Assembly: GCF_047718555.1 (NCBI RefSeq)
Contig: NZ_JBDNRK010000003.1
Span: forward strand, 93,537 to 157,536
DNA from: Clostridium_I sp047718555
GTDB lineage: Bacteria > Bacillota > Clostridia > Clostridiales > Clostridiaceae
Length of the DNA stretch: 64,000 nt
Direction of reading: 5' to 3'
A model generated the notes under the pieces. That model ran no database searches. It was not told the origin of the DNA and worked only from the letters and a program-made list of their open reading frames with translations. Both the position numbers and the translations under genes were made by a program. Shown in pieces: positions 9,280-17,246 of the stretch. Each line of letters opens with the position of its first letter. Position 1 is the first letter of the stretch.

Positions 9280-9412
9280 CTTGTAGTTACTGGTACAGTA
9301 ATGATTTAGCTGTGAGTAGTGCTAAATTGTTGTATCTAACTAATGCATTTCCTGTAGAAATTTGTAGTTTATTATAAAATCTTTGGCTTTCGCAGCTAAA
9401 GTATTGACGTAA
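9280..9412 (+). pseudogene. hypE remnant
   Basis: The stretch is clearly related to the intact hypE at about 4889-5035. The segments matching GTVNDLAMSGAK, YLTSAF and IVKSMA can be followed, but there are indels and stop codons. It has no start and no open frame. Its position after hypD copy 2 shows that the duplicated unit once held at least hypD-hypE. Confidence 0.8.
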
Positions 9413-9449
9413 TTTATTATTATAAATTAATGATAGGGAGGAGTTTAAA

Positions 9450-10457
9450 ATGAAGTTACCATTAAAAAAATATCCTAAATGGCTTCCTTATGGTACTATA
9501 GTGGTGCTACTGCATATTATAGGAGTAATACTTTTATTATCTAATGTCTATAAATACCCTCAGATAGTTGGATTGGCATTTTTAGCCTATACACTTGGAT
9601 TAAGACATGCTTTTGATGCAGATCATATTGCTTCCATTGACAATACTGTTCGTAAATTAGTACAACAAAAAGAAGAACCTACAGGTGTCGGTTTTTTCTT
9701 TTCCATTGGACATTCCTCTGTAGTATTTGTTATGTCAATATTGACTGCATTTTCAATGAAATGGGCTCAATACAACATTCCTCATATAAAAGTGATAGGT
9801 AGTATGATTGGCACTACCGTATCAGGTACTTTCCTTATGCTTATAGGACTATTAAACCTGTATATCTGGTTTGATATTTACAAACTTTTTATTGGAGTAC
9901 ATAAGGGAGAAGTTAATGAAGAACATATGAATCAGCTTTTATTACAACGGGGATTTATTTCACGTTTTTTCGGATCATTGTATCGCTTCATTAATAAGAG
10001 TTGGCATGTATATCCGCTTGGTTTCCTATTTGGATTAGGATTCGATACTGCGTCTGAAATAGCACTTCTAGCTATTTCAGCAAATGCAGCTACTCAAGCT
10101 GTTCCATTTTCCATGATAATATCTTTACCCATTCTTTTTGCTGCTGGAATGAGCTTAATGGATACAGCCGATGGCGTTTTTATGACTACCGCATATAATT
10201 GGGCATTTTCAACACCTTTACGTAAAATTTATTATAATTTATCAGTTACTGGACTATCTATTGTAGCAGCATTATGTATAGGATTTATTGAATTAGCTCA
10301 GATATTAACACCTAAATTGGGCCTGAATAGTGGGATTTGGAAATGGATACAAAATCTTGAATTCGGTGGGATTGGATATTTACTAGTAGGTTTATTTATT
10401 ATATCATGGGGAGTATCATACATGATTTGGAAGATGCTGCGTTTTGAAAATGCATAG
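9450..10457 (+). CDS. NiCoT-family nickel/cobalt permease (HoxN/NixA type)
   Basis: A 335-aa membrane protein with eight or so transmembrane segments. The signature RHAFDADHIASIDN lies in helix II (about residues 51-64), where His and Asp form the metal site, and LGFDTASEIALL is the second family motif. The family imports Ni2+ and/or Co2+. AGGGAGGAG precedes the ATG. Its position after hypD copy 2 in a hydrogenase maturation region favours nickel as substrate, to feed HypA/HypB. Specificity cannot be fixed from sequence alone. Confidence 0.93.
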   Translation: MKLPLKKYPKWLPYGTIVVLLHIIGVILLLSNVYKYPQIVGLAFLAYTLGLRHAFDADHIASIDNTVRKLVQQKEEPTGVGFFFSIGHSSVVFVMSILTAFSMKWAQYNIPHIKVIGSMIGTTVSGTFLMLIGLLNLYIWFDIYKLFIGVHKGEVNEEHMNQLLLQRGFISRFFGSLYRFINKSWHVYPLGFLFGLGFDTASEIALLAISANAATQAVPFSMIISLPILFAAGMSLMDTADGVFMTTAYNWAFSTPLRKIYYNLSVTGLSIVAALCIGFIELAQILTPKLGLNSGIWKWIQNLEFGGIGYLLVGLFIISWGVSYMIWKMLRFENA

Positions 10458-10458
10458 A

Positions 10459-10591
10459 TTTAACCTGACTAACTTGGCGTAAGTCTCCCACTTATTCAAG
10501 TGGGAGTTCAACGCCAAGTAAGCCATGCATTTGCAGTTCTAAAATTCAGATGGGGTAAAAGAATCCCCACCTGAATTAAGAACTTGCTTCA
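10459..10591 (+). repeat. Hairpin element, family A (short copy)
   Basis: It begins TTAACCTGACTAACTTGG and ends AACTTGCTTCAA, as does the longer copy at 26019-26258. Hairpin 1 is CTTGGCG...CGCCAAG with an inner CTCCCACTT/AAGTGGGAG stem (10473-10518). Hairpin 2 is TTCAGATGGGG/CCCCACCTGAA, extended outward by GTTCT/AGAAC. The right-hand 97 or so bases are identical in both copies. It sits directly after the nickel permease stop codon. Confidence 0.75.
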
Positions 10592-10621
10592 ATAGTAGTG
10601 AGCATGAAAAAACAATATAAA

Positions 10622-10660
10622 TGAGAAGCCAGTAACTTTAGTATGTACTGGCTTCTTTAT
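10622..10660 (+). terminator. Rho-independent terminator
   Basis: AGAAGCCAGTA / TACTGGCTTCT stem followed by TTATTTT. It ends the hypD2-nickel permease unit. Confidence 0.85.
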
Positions 10661-10768
10661 TTTAACCTATTGCATACCAGCCATTCTTCTGTTATATTTG
10701 CAATATATATTTTAATAAGATAAATGTTAAGTTTTTTTAATATACATTAATATAATTTTTATATGGCC

Positions 10769-10800
10769 TTCATATTATCTTAATATCAAATCGTTATAAT
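10769..10800 (+). promoter_or_regulatory. Promoter with TTCATA direct-repeat box (1 of 5)
   Basis: TTCATA, 5 bases, TTAATA, 9 bases, then TATAAT (10795-10800). The repeat takes the place of a -35 element. The same arrangement occurs at 22605, 29861, 41084 and 42403. It drives the M23 hydrolase at 10852. Confidence 0.7.
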
Positions 10801-10851
10801 GCAAAGATAAGAATTTTATTTAAGAATGTACTAAGGAAGAGAGGAAACTAC

Positions 10852-12069
10852 ATGAGACGAAGTATAGTTTTACTAATAACCATAGCTATTAGCAGTTCCA
10901 TATTTTCTTATGCTCATGCAGCAGGGATTCAGGATAGCCAAAACAAATTAAATGAGATAAACAAATCTATTCAGCAAAATAAAGGCAAGCTAAATAATGT
11001 TACTGAAGATAAAACTGGTGCAGAAAAAGAAATAGAAAATTTAGATAAAGATATGAATCAAGTGGGGTCAAGACTTCAGGAATTAAATGCTAAAATTACA
11101 AATTTAAATTATGAGATAAAGGAAAAAGAAGTTGAAATTGAGGGAAGAAAGCAAGAACTTTTGAAAAAAGACCAATTATTAAAAAAAAGAGTTAGAGCTA
11201 TGTATGAATCGGGAAATAGTGGGTATTTAGATGTAATTCTAAATTCAAAGAATTTTTCTGATATTATAGGTAGAATAGAGATAGTAAAAAGAATTATTAC
11301 TTATGATAAGACTCTCATTGCTGATATCAAAAATAGACAAGAGAGTCTAGAAAAAAATAAGTCAGAGTTAGAAAGTAATAAGAATAGTATAGCTGTATTA
11401 AAAACTGAAACGGATGAAAAATATAAGTCTTTACAGACAGCATCCAATGAAAAAAGACTATTGGTTGAGAAACTTGAGAAGGACAAAGATTTTTACGAAA
11501 GTATGATTTCTAAAGAGCAGTCAGAATCTCAAGAGGTTGCAAAAACTATTCAACAGATGAAAGATGCTAGCAGTAAAATAGTGGCTTCAAGAGGAGGTAA
11601 AGTTAGTACACCTTCTCCGAAAATCAATTCCCAAGAAAGTAAAACTAATACATCTTCTTCACAGGTTAGTTCTCAAGGAAACTTATTTTCTGTAACAGCA
11701 GGCTCTTATCCTATTACCTCTCCTTTTGGCATGAGGTTTCACCCTGTTTTAAATTACAGTAGACTTCATGCAGGTATGGATATAGGTGTACCAATGGGTA
11801 CTCCGATTTATGCTTTAAAGGATGGAGTAGTCATTGCTGCAGAGTCCATGTCCGGATATGGGAATGTGGTGATGATTAATCACGGAGATATAACTTCCGT
11901 TTATGCACATAATTCTTCTTTGGCTGTAGCTAAAGGACAAACGGTAAAAGGAGGACAATTAATTTCCTATTCAGGTAATTCTGGTGTGTCTTCAGGACCA
12001 CATCTTCATTTTGAAATAAGAAATTCAAGTGGACAACCTATAGAGCCTAGTGGTTATTATGTAAATTAA
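10852..12069 (+). CDS. Secreted M23 peptidase with PcsB/EnvC-like coiled coil
   Basis: A 405-aa exported protein with a signal peptide (residues 1-24, ending AHAA). A long coiled coil follows (about 25-245), with the hinge region GNSGYLDVILNSKNFSDII. A Ser/Thr/Gln-rich linker leads to a C-terminal LytM/M23 domain (about 285-395). The zinc ligands H-x6-H-x3-D (HPVLNYSRLHAGMD) and HLHFE are present, so the peptidase should be active rather than a degenerate EnvC-type activator. It resembles the NlpC/P60 protein at 41194 in its coiled coil and its promoter. Confidence 0.9.
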   Translation: MRRSIVLLITIAISSSIFSYAHAAGIQDSQNKLNEINKSIQQNKGKLNNVTEDKTGAEKEIENLDKDMNQVGSRLQELNAKITNLNYEIKEKEVEIEGRKQELLKKDQLLKKRVRAMYESGNSGYLDVILNSKNFSDIIGRIEIVKRIITYDKTLIADIKNRQESLEKNKSELESNKNSIAVLKTETDEKYKSLQTASNEKRLLVEKLEKDKDFYESMISKEQSESQEVAKTIQQMKDASSKIVASRGGKVSTPSPKINSQESKTNTSSSQVSSQGNLFSVTAGSYPITSPFGMRFHPVLNYSRLHAGMDIGVPMGTPIYALKDGVVIAAESMSGYGNVVMINHGDITSVYAHNSSLAVAKGQTVKGGQLISYSGNSGVSSGPHLHFEIRNSSGQPIEPSGYYVN

Positions 12070-12090
12070 AATTATGTTATTTTTCACTAT

Positions 12091-12130
12091 AAAAGCAGGC
12101 TATTATGTGAATTTAATAGCCTGCTTTTAT
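12091..12130. terminator. Bidirectional terminator
   Basis: AAAAGCAGGCTATT / AATAGCCTGCTTTT stem between two convergent genes. It has T-runs on both strands. Confidence 0.88.
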
Positions 12131-12149
12131 AGAACTATGGGTAGTTAAT

Positions 12150-13961
12150 TTAACCACCTATATAATCTTTTCTTATTTTTTCTAAATCTACATTTTTTAG
12201 ATCATCTACCACAACTACAGCACCTATAACGCTGTTATCTTTTGAAATTACATATAAACCGTTAGCATTAAATGTAACTGTTGCATTAACAAGTCCTTTT
12301 TTACCTTCAAAAGAGGCAACTGGATTGCCTGTATCTGTAGATGAAATTATAAAAGTGCCATTTGGACTGTCAAAATTATTTAAATCAAAGCCTAAGGTTG
12401 TATTAACATTTTTTGTTACAACTACGATTAATGGTTCAAACTCATAACCTATGCCTTTAAGTGAAGCTGTTTGTGTGTTTCCAGAAACTACAGCTTTGTG
12501 GATAAATCGGCTAGTTTCAATTTTACTTAAATCTGTGCCATAAATACTTGGTTTTTCAGGGACAGCAGGTGATGAAGCTGGCCCATTCATGTTACAACCA
12601 GGCATTCCACTGGATGGGGCTGGTATTGAAGAATCAGGTTTTGAGGTATCTACAGTTGAAATGTTATCAACTACCTTAATTACACCTCTAATCATACCCA
12701 TTTCACAGCTGAAGCTTATATCTTTATCCTTTGGTGTAAATTCAATTACATTTTCGCCAGATTGTAAATTCTTCTGAATATTTAAGGATGGTACAATGAT
12801 TTGTCCGTTGCAGGAATTCAATGTTTTACCGTCTATTATCCATTTCACAGGCATATTTTTTTGAACATATAGACCATTTGGAGTATAGCCTGCACCATCT
12901 GCCGTCATTCTAATTACCTGAACTCCATTTTCTATGGTTGCCTTAGCACCTGATGAAGATGTTGATGTTTTGTTACCAGATAAGCTGGTGGTAAGTGTCG
13001 CAGTAGTTGGTATATTTACACCAGCTAAAGCTAGACCTCTAGTGCCCATTACAATACCTAAAACTACAACCAGTATTCCACTAAATTTTAATAGAGTTTT
13101 TGTATAGCCTTTGCTTATTAGACCTGATAATGCACCAAAGGTTAACATTAGAGGTATCGTACCAAGGGAAAATATAAGCATAGATAATGCTCCATTAAAG
13201 GCACTTCCAGTTCCTAAAGCATATAGCTGCATTGTCTGAAGTGGCCCGCAGGGCATAAGTCCATTAAAAACACCAACTAAGAAAGGTGTTTTAGGTTTTT
13301 TCTTAACTGAACAAGCAGACCATGGAAGCTTTAAATTGACCTTTCTAAAGATACCATAACCACTCATATTAAGTCCCATTATTATCATGAAGATACCAGC
13401 AAATATTTGAAGTCCAGCCTTCATGGATATAGATAGAGAAAGTACTGAACCTAGAGCACCAACTACTCCACCAATTAAAGTATAGGATAGAATTCTTCCA
13501 GCATTGTATAGGATAGCAGGTTTAATGGAATCAAATCTACTTTTGCTATCTTTATTTATACTTTGTGATAGCATTATTCCTCCACACATACCTACGCAAT
13601 GTATTGATGTAAGTATTCCAACGATGAATAGAACAAAATATGTAGCACCATTAAGTTTAGAGGTCATATCAAATCCACCTGATGAATTCCCAATTAATAT
13701 AATTGCGGCCACTATTATAAATATACCTGCAATTTTGTAGCTATTTGAACTTTCCGTACTGTAACCAGCTGTCTTTATAGCAGCTTTAATTTTATCAGGA
13801 TTACAGAGTGATGTATCATATTCTATAGTTAGAGATTGATCGCTGAAGCTTGCTATAGCATTTTTTACGCCATCCAATTTTTTAACGGCTCTTTCTACTC
13901 TTAATTCGCAGGATGTACATGTCATGTCAAAGACTTTTATTTTTTCTTTTTTAATACTCAA
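12150..13961 (-). CDS. HMA - UreH/DsbD-like membrane domain - cupredoxin fusion, probable copper handling
   Basis: The TTG at 13961 is chosen because AGGAGG lies 6 bases upstream; the frame runs on to an ATG at 14021 without a site. Domains in about 603 aa: an N-terminal heavy-metal-associated domain with MTCTSC (residues about 12-17); a six-helix sulfite exporter/UreH-like domain with HCVGMCGGIM and FNGLMPCGPLQ; a cupredoxin-like domain with SCNG and a C-terminal SFSCEMGM copper-ligand motif; a GMPGCNMNG linker; and a second beta-rich cupredoxin-like domain without obvious ligands. It is probably a copper transfer or efflux protein of the envelope. The substrate is inferred from the domains. 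Confidence 0.85.
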   Translation of the reverse strand: MSIKKEKIKVFDMTCTSCELRVERAVKKLDGVKNAIASFSDQSLTIEYDTSLCNPDKIKAAIKTAGYSTESSNSYKIAGIFIIVAAIILIGNSSGGFDMTSKLNGATYFVLFIVGILTSIHCVGMCGGIMLSQSINKDSKSRFDSIKPAILYNAGRILSYTLIGGVVGALGSVLSLSISMKAGLQIFAGIFMIIMGLNMSGYGIFRKVNLKLPWSACSVKKKPKTPFLVGVFNGLMPCGPLQTMQLYALGTGSAFNGALSMLIFSLGTIPLMLTFGALSGLISKGYTKTLLKFSGILVVVLGIVMGTRGLALAGVNIPTTATLTTSLSGNKTSTSSSGAKATIENGVQVIRMTADGAGYTPNGLYVQKNMPVKWIIDGKTLNSCNGQIIVPSLNIQKNLQSGENVIEFTPKDKDISFSCEMGMIRGVIKVVDNISTVDTSKPDSSIPAPSSGMPGCNMNGPASSPAVPEKPSIYGTDLSKIETSRFIHKAVVSGNTQTASLKGIGYEFEPLIVVVTKNVNTTLGFDLNNFDSPNGTFIISSTDTGNPVASFEGKKGLVNATVTFNANGLYVISKDNSVIGAVVVVDDLKNVDLEKIRKDYIGG

Positions 13962-14021
13962 TTTAAACCTCCTGAAAGTTTTTAATATGATTATTTTTCG
14001 TAAGAATAATTTTACATTCAA

Positions 14022-14390
14022 TGAATTTTTATGTTGAAAGTCTTATGAATAGAATATTAAGATTAATTTTCTAATTTTATAAATATAAATCTCAATTTAA
14101 ACTATACAAAAAAGATGTGTAGATTTTATAAAGATGTAAGTGGTAAATATAGAGTTTAATCTATATTTACATTTAATTCTAATTCTTTTGAAAATGCAAT
14201 ACAAAATCTTTTGTTCATCTGAAATAATTTTATTACTAGATTGGTTATTATCAATTTCAATAAAGATACCATAATTAGATAAATTGTGAGTGAAACATCA
14301 TATACCCGTATTTTGTAAAAAGTTAACATAATTTTAATAAGTTATAAAATCACATTACCTTTCATATAATTGAGTACGGGGGGGATGCAG
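14022..14390. other. Divergent intergenic region
   Basis: About 370 bases of A+T-rich DNA between the copper-type fusion (minus strand) and spoIIP (plus strand). TTAACA-N5-TTAATA near 14322-14340 looks like a Pho/OmpR-type direct repeat ahead of spoIIP, but the -10 spacing differs from the TTCATA boxes. No gene is seen. Confidence 0.4.
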
Positions 14391-15506
14391 ATGATTAATA
14401 GACAAGTAACCAATAGGACAAGTTATCTTATATCAATTCTAGGGGTTAGCATAATTATATTTTCTTTATATACATTTTTTAGCTTCTTTAATCAGGCAAA
14501 AATTCAAGACTTATTAACTGGTGGAAGAGGAAATATGTTATATGTACAGTTAGTTAATTATGTAATGCCAATAGTAAAAGTTACAAGCTTTGATGAGTCG
14601 GATATGGTAGAAAGTACCTTTTCTTTAAAAAGTGGACTTTTAAACTACATAGGAATTAATCTTAATAAACCTGATGAAATTTTAAAAAAAGAAATATCCT
14701 ATTTTAAAGTAGATAATAATTCTATAAACTACAATAATAATAAAAGTATAAATTTAAGTAATTTTCAGTTAAAGGATAGTGATATAACTAAAAATGCTGG
14801 AAATAGTGATTCGAATAATAATGCTAATTTAAATCTTCCTAATCAAACTTATCAAGTTTACAATCCAAAGTTAAAGAAAAACGTTGATAATTCAAAGCCT
14901 GAAATACTTATATACCATTCGCATACAACTGAAAGCTACGGGACTTATGGAAAAGATAATCTTGATCCTACAAAAAATGTATGTGCAGTTGGAGATGAAC
15001 TTGCTAAAACTCTTTCAAATGATTACGGTATTTCAGTAATACATGATACAACTATTCATAATGTTTTAGCTTACAACAGTAGCTATGAGAGATCAAGAGA
15101 AACTTTGAATAAATACTTAAGTAGATATGGAGATTTTAAAATGATAATTGATATACATAGAGATTCAGATACAAATAAAAATAATGTTACTACAAATATA
15201 AATGGACAAAATTTAGGTAAATTCATGTTTGTCATGGCAAAAAATAACCCACATTTTAATAAAAATATGGCCCTTGTAAATTCATTATTAAATACAGCCA
15301 AAAAGGATTTTCCACAGTTACTTATTAAAGCAGACGATTATGGATTATTTTATTATACTCATGGAGTTAATGCTTTTAATCAAGGCGCCAGTAATAATGC
15401 ATTTTTATTGGAAATAGGTGCCGTTTCTAATACACTTGAGGAGCCAAAGGGAACAACAAAATATATTGCAAGAATGATTGCAGAATATTTAAATGTTAAA
15501 AATTAA
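14391..15506 (+). CDS. spoIIP: SpoIIP-family stage II sporulation protein
   Basis: SpoIIP is the amidase/endopeptidase of the engulfment complex with SpoIID and SpoIIM. It acts on peptidoglycan outside the mother-cell membrane. The 371-aa product has one N-terminal transmembrane helix (about residues 10-32), an Asn/Ser-rich spacer and the SpoIIP catalytic region with IYHSHTTESYG, IDIHRDS and LEIGAVSN. The ATG at 14391 is preferred to a TTG at 14370 because a G-run at 14378-14384 is correctly spaced. It shows that the organism sporulates. Confidence 0.9.
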   Translation: MINRQVTNRTSYLISILGVSIIIFSLYTFFSFFNQAKIQDLLTGGRGNMLYVQLVNYVMPIVKVTSFDESDMVESTFSLKSGLLNYIGINLNKPDEILKKEISYFKVDNNSINYNNNKSINLSNFQLKDSDITKNAGNSDSNNNANLNLPNQTYQVYNPKLKKNVDNSKPEILIYHSHTTESYGTYGKDNLDPTKNVCAVGDELAKTLSNDYGISVIHDTTIHNVLAYNSSYERSRETLNKYLSRYGDFKMIIDIHRDSDTNKNNVTTNINGQNLGKFMFVMAKNNPHFNKNMALVNSLLNTAKKDFPQLLIKADDYGLFYYTHGVNAFNQGASNNAFLLEIGAVSNTLEEPKGTTKYIARMIAEYLNVKN

Positions 15507-15834
15507 TAAGCATAAGTAGATTTTTTTACGAAAATCCTAACATCATATCCTTAAAATATAGGTCTCTTACAACTGTACTGAGCATATGCTTTTCCTTCAC
15601 ATAAATTTTTACTGTGACATCTCTTCCTAAAGCTTTGCATTTTTCTTCAACAGATATTATAATTACAGCAGGTATTTGTATGCCATTTACCGCATTTGGG
15701 GCTTATGTTGGATGCCACAACTGTTTCCATGGCTTATAGGAATTATCTTACTGTGTGTTAACAGAAATAATAAAAACTCTATATATTAAGGAATTTAAGA
15801 AATGGTTATAATTTTTAAAAAGGGAGAAGTAATA
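15507..15834. other. Intergenic region with short coding-like fragments
   Basis: On the minus strand, 15526-15710 is an open stretch without a start codon (ending KDMMLGFS) that looks like a C-terminal gene tail. The plus strand at 15667-15790 reads a short hydrophobic tail ending in a stop. I recognise neither one. They may be remains of a deleted gene. Confidence 0.3.
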
Positions 15835-16902
15835 ATGAACAAATCAAAATATTATCCCGTGATAATGGCTTTATTAGCTGCAATTTTGTTTGGAGCCAGT
15901 GCACCTATAACAAAAATACTTCTAGGAAAAATTGAACCAGTACCACTTGCTTCATTCTTATATCTTGGAAGTGGGATTGGATTAATGATTTTTCAACTCG
16001 TAAATTTTATAATAAAAAGACAAAAAATCAATGAAGCTTCTCTAAAGAAAGATGATTTAAAATGGCTTCTTGGTGCTATAGTTGTAGGTGGTATTATAGC
16101 TCCTATTATACAGATGATAAGTTTAAACACAACTCCAGCTTCTACAGCTTCACTGCTTTTGAACTTTGAAGGAGTTGCTACTGCAATACTAGCCATAGTA
16201 TTTTTTAAGGAAAATGCTGGAAGGCAAGTTATAAGTGGAGTAATATTGATTACACTTGCAAGTATTATTTTGTCATGGAATTTTACAAATCAATGGGGAT
16301 TTTCCATAGGTTCACTGGGAATTATATTTGCCTGCTTTTGTTGGGGTATTGACAATAATTTTACAAGAAATATTTCTTCTAAAAATCCATTTTCAATTGT
16401 AACCATAAAAGGAATTGGAGCAGGTACTTTTTCTTTTATGTTAGCAATTGTATTAAAAAGTCCTATTCCTCAGTTTAAAATTACTGTGCTGGCAATGATA
16501 ATAGGGTTTTTCTGTTACGGATTAAGTATTGTACTCTTTGTATATGCTATGAGAAGTCTAGGAAGTACAAGAACTAGTGCACTCTACGGCACAGCACCTT
16601 TTATCGGTACAATTCTCTCATTTATACTGCTAAAAGATATTCCAAATAGCATGTTTATTATAGCTTTTCCGGTTATGATTCTTGGCACAATATTCTTGCT
16701 AAAGGAAACACATAATCACAGACACCAACATTTAGCCTTGCAGCATGAACATAGACACGATCATGCAGATGGACATCATAATCATAAACATACTGATGAG
16801 CAGATTATTATAAATGCTTATCATTCACACTTACATACACATAAGGCAACCGAACATATCCACCCACATTCACCAGATATTCATCATAGACATTCACATT
16901 GA
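15835..16902 (+). CDS. EamA/DMT-family transporter with His-rich C-terminal tail
   Basis: The ATG at 15835 follows AGGGAGAAG; an in-frame ATG at 15802 lacks a site. The first 290 or so residues form ten transmembrane helices in two EamA repeats (AAILFGASAPITKILL...; GIIFACFCWGIDNN...). The last 65 or so residues are cytoplasmic and hold 23 histidines in HxH and HH patterns. EamA proteins export or import small metabolites; the tail is not part of the family and would bind Ni, Zn or Cu. A metal-sensing or metal-storage role is inference. Confidence 0.85.
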   Translation: MNKSKYYPVIMALLAAILFGASAPITKILLGKIEPVPLASFLYLGSGIGLMIFQLVNFIIKRQKINEASLKKDDLKWLLGAIVVGGIIAPIIQMISLNTTPASTASLLLNFEGVATAILAIVFFKENAGRQVISGVILITLASIILSWNFTNQWGFSIGSLGIIFACFCWGIDNNFTRNISSKNPFSIVTIKGIGAGTFSFMLAIVLKSPIPQFKITVLAMIIGFFCYGLSIVLFVYAMRSLGSTRTSALYGTAPFIGTILSFILLKDIPNSMFIIAFPVMILGTIFLLKETHNHRHQHLALQHEHRHDHADGHHNHKHTDEQIIINAYHSHLHTHKATEHIHPHSPDIHHRHSH

Positions 16903-16934
16903 TTTTATTCTGCAACTTTCTTATACTGCAAATT

Positions 16935-16968
16935 AAAAGGAGCTGAAATTACAGCTCCTTTTAATTTA
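16935..16968 (+). terminator. Rho-independent terminator after DMT transporter
   Basis: AAAAGGAGCTG / CAGCTCCTTTT stem with TTAATTT after it. Confidence 0.85.
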
Positions 16969-17010
16969 ATAGAAACATATCTGAATAGTTTTGAAATAAA
17001 GGCATCAATA

Positions 17011-17063
17011 AAACTATCTAAGCATTTTCATATATAAAAATGCTTAGATAGTTTCATTTTTTA
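17011..17063. terminator. Second hairpin terminator
   Basis: An 18-bp perfect arm pair (AACTATCTAAGCATTTT and its complement) followed by CATTTTTTATT. Confidence 0.75.
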
Positions 17064-17150
17064 TTGACTTAAATTGTGTATACATATACGAAGTTTGAGT
17101 AAGGCGTAATAAATGTTTATTGATTCAAATTCATAAATATTGTTAATTTT

Positions 17151-17234
17151 CATTATCAATTGATAATGAATATATGCTTGAAAAACGTTGACAAATAAAG
17201 CTTTTAGAGGTAACATTATTATATTAATTGATAA
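17151..17234 (+). promoter_or_regulatory. Palindromic operator plus promoter of the P-type ATPase
   Basis: A perfect 18-bp palindrome, CATTATCAATTGATAATG, spans 17151-17168. TTGACA (17188-17193) and TAACAT (17211-17216), 17 bases apart, form a good sigma-A promoter. A second half-site ATTGATAATGA lies at 17226-17236, over the ribosome-binding region. The GATAAT half-sites recall Fur/DtxR-type metalloregulators, but they face the opposite way to a classical Fur box, so the regulator is unassigned. Confidence 0.6.
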
Positions 17235-17246
17235 TGAGGTGAGAAA

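Noticed and set aside
17151..17168. A classical Fur box
   Set aside because: The half-sites are present, but in the reverse orientation to the Fur 7-1-7 arrangement, so I describe it only as a metalloregulator-like palindrome.
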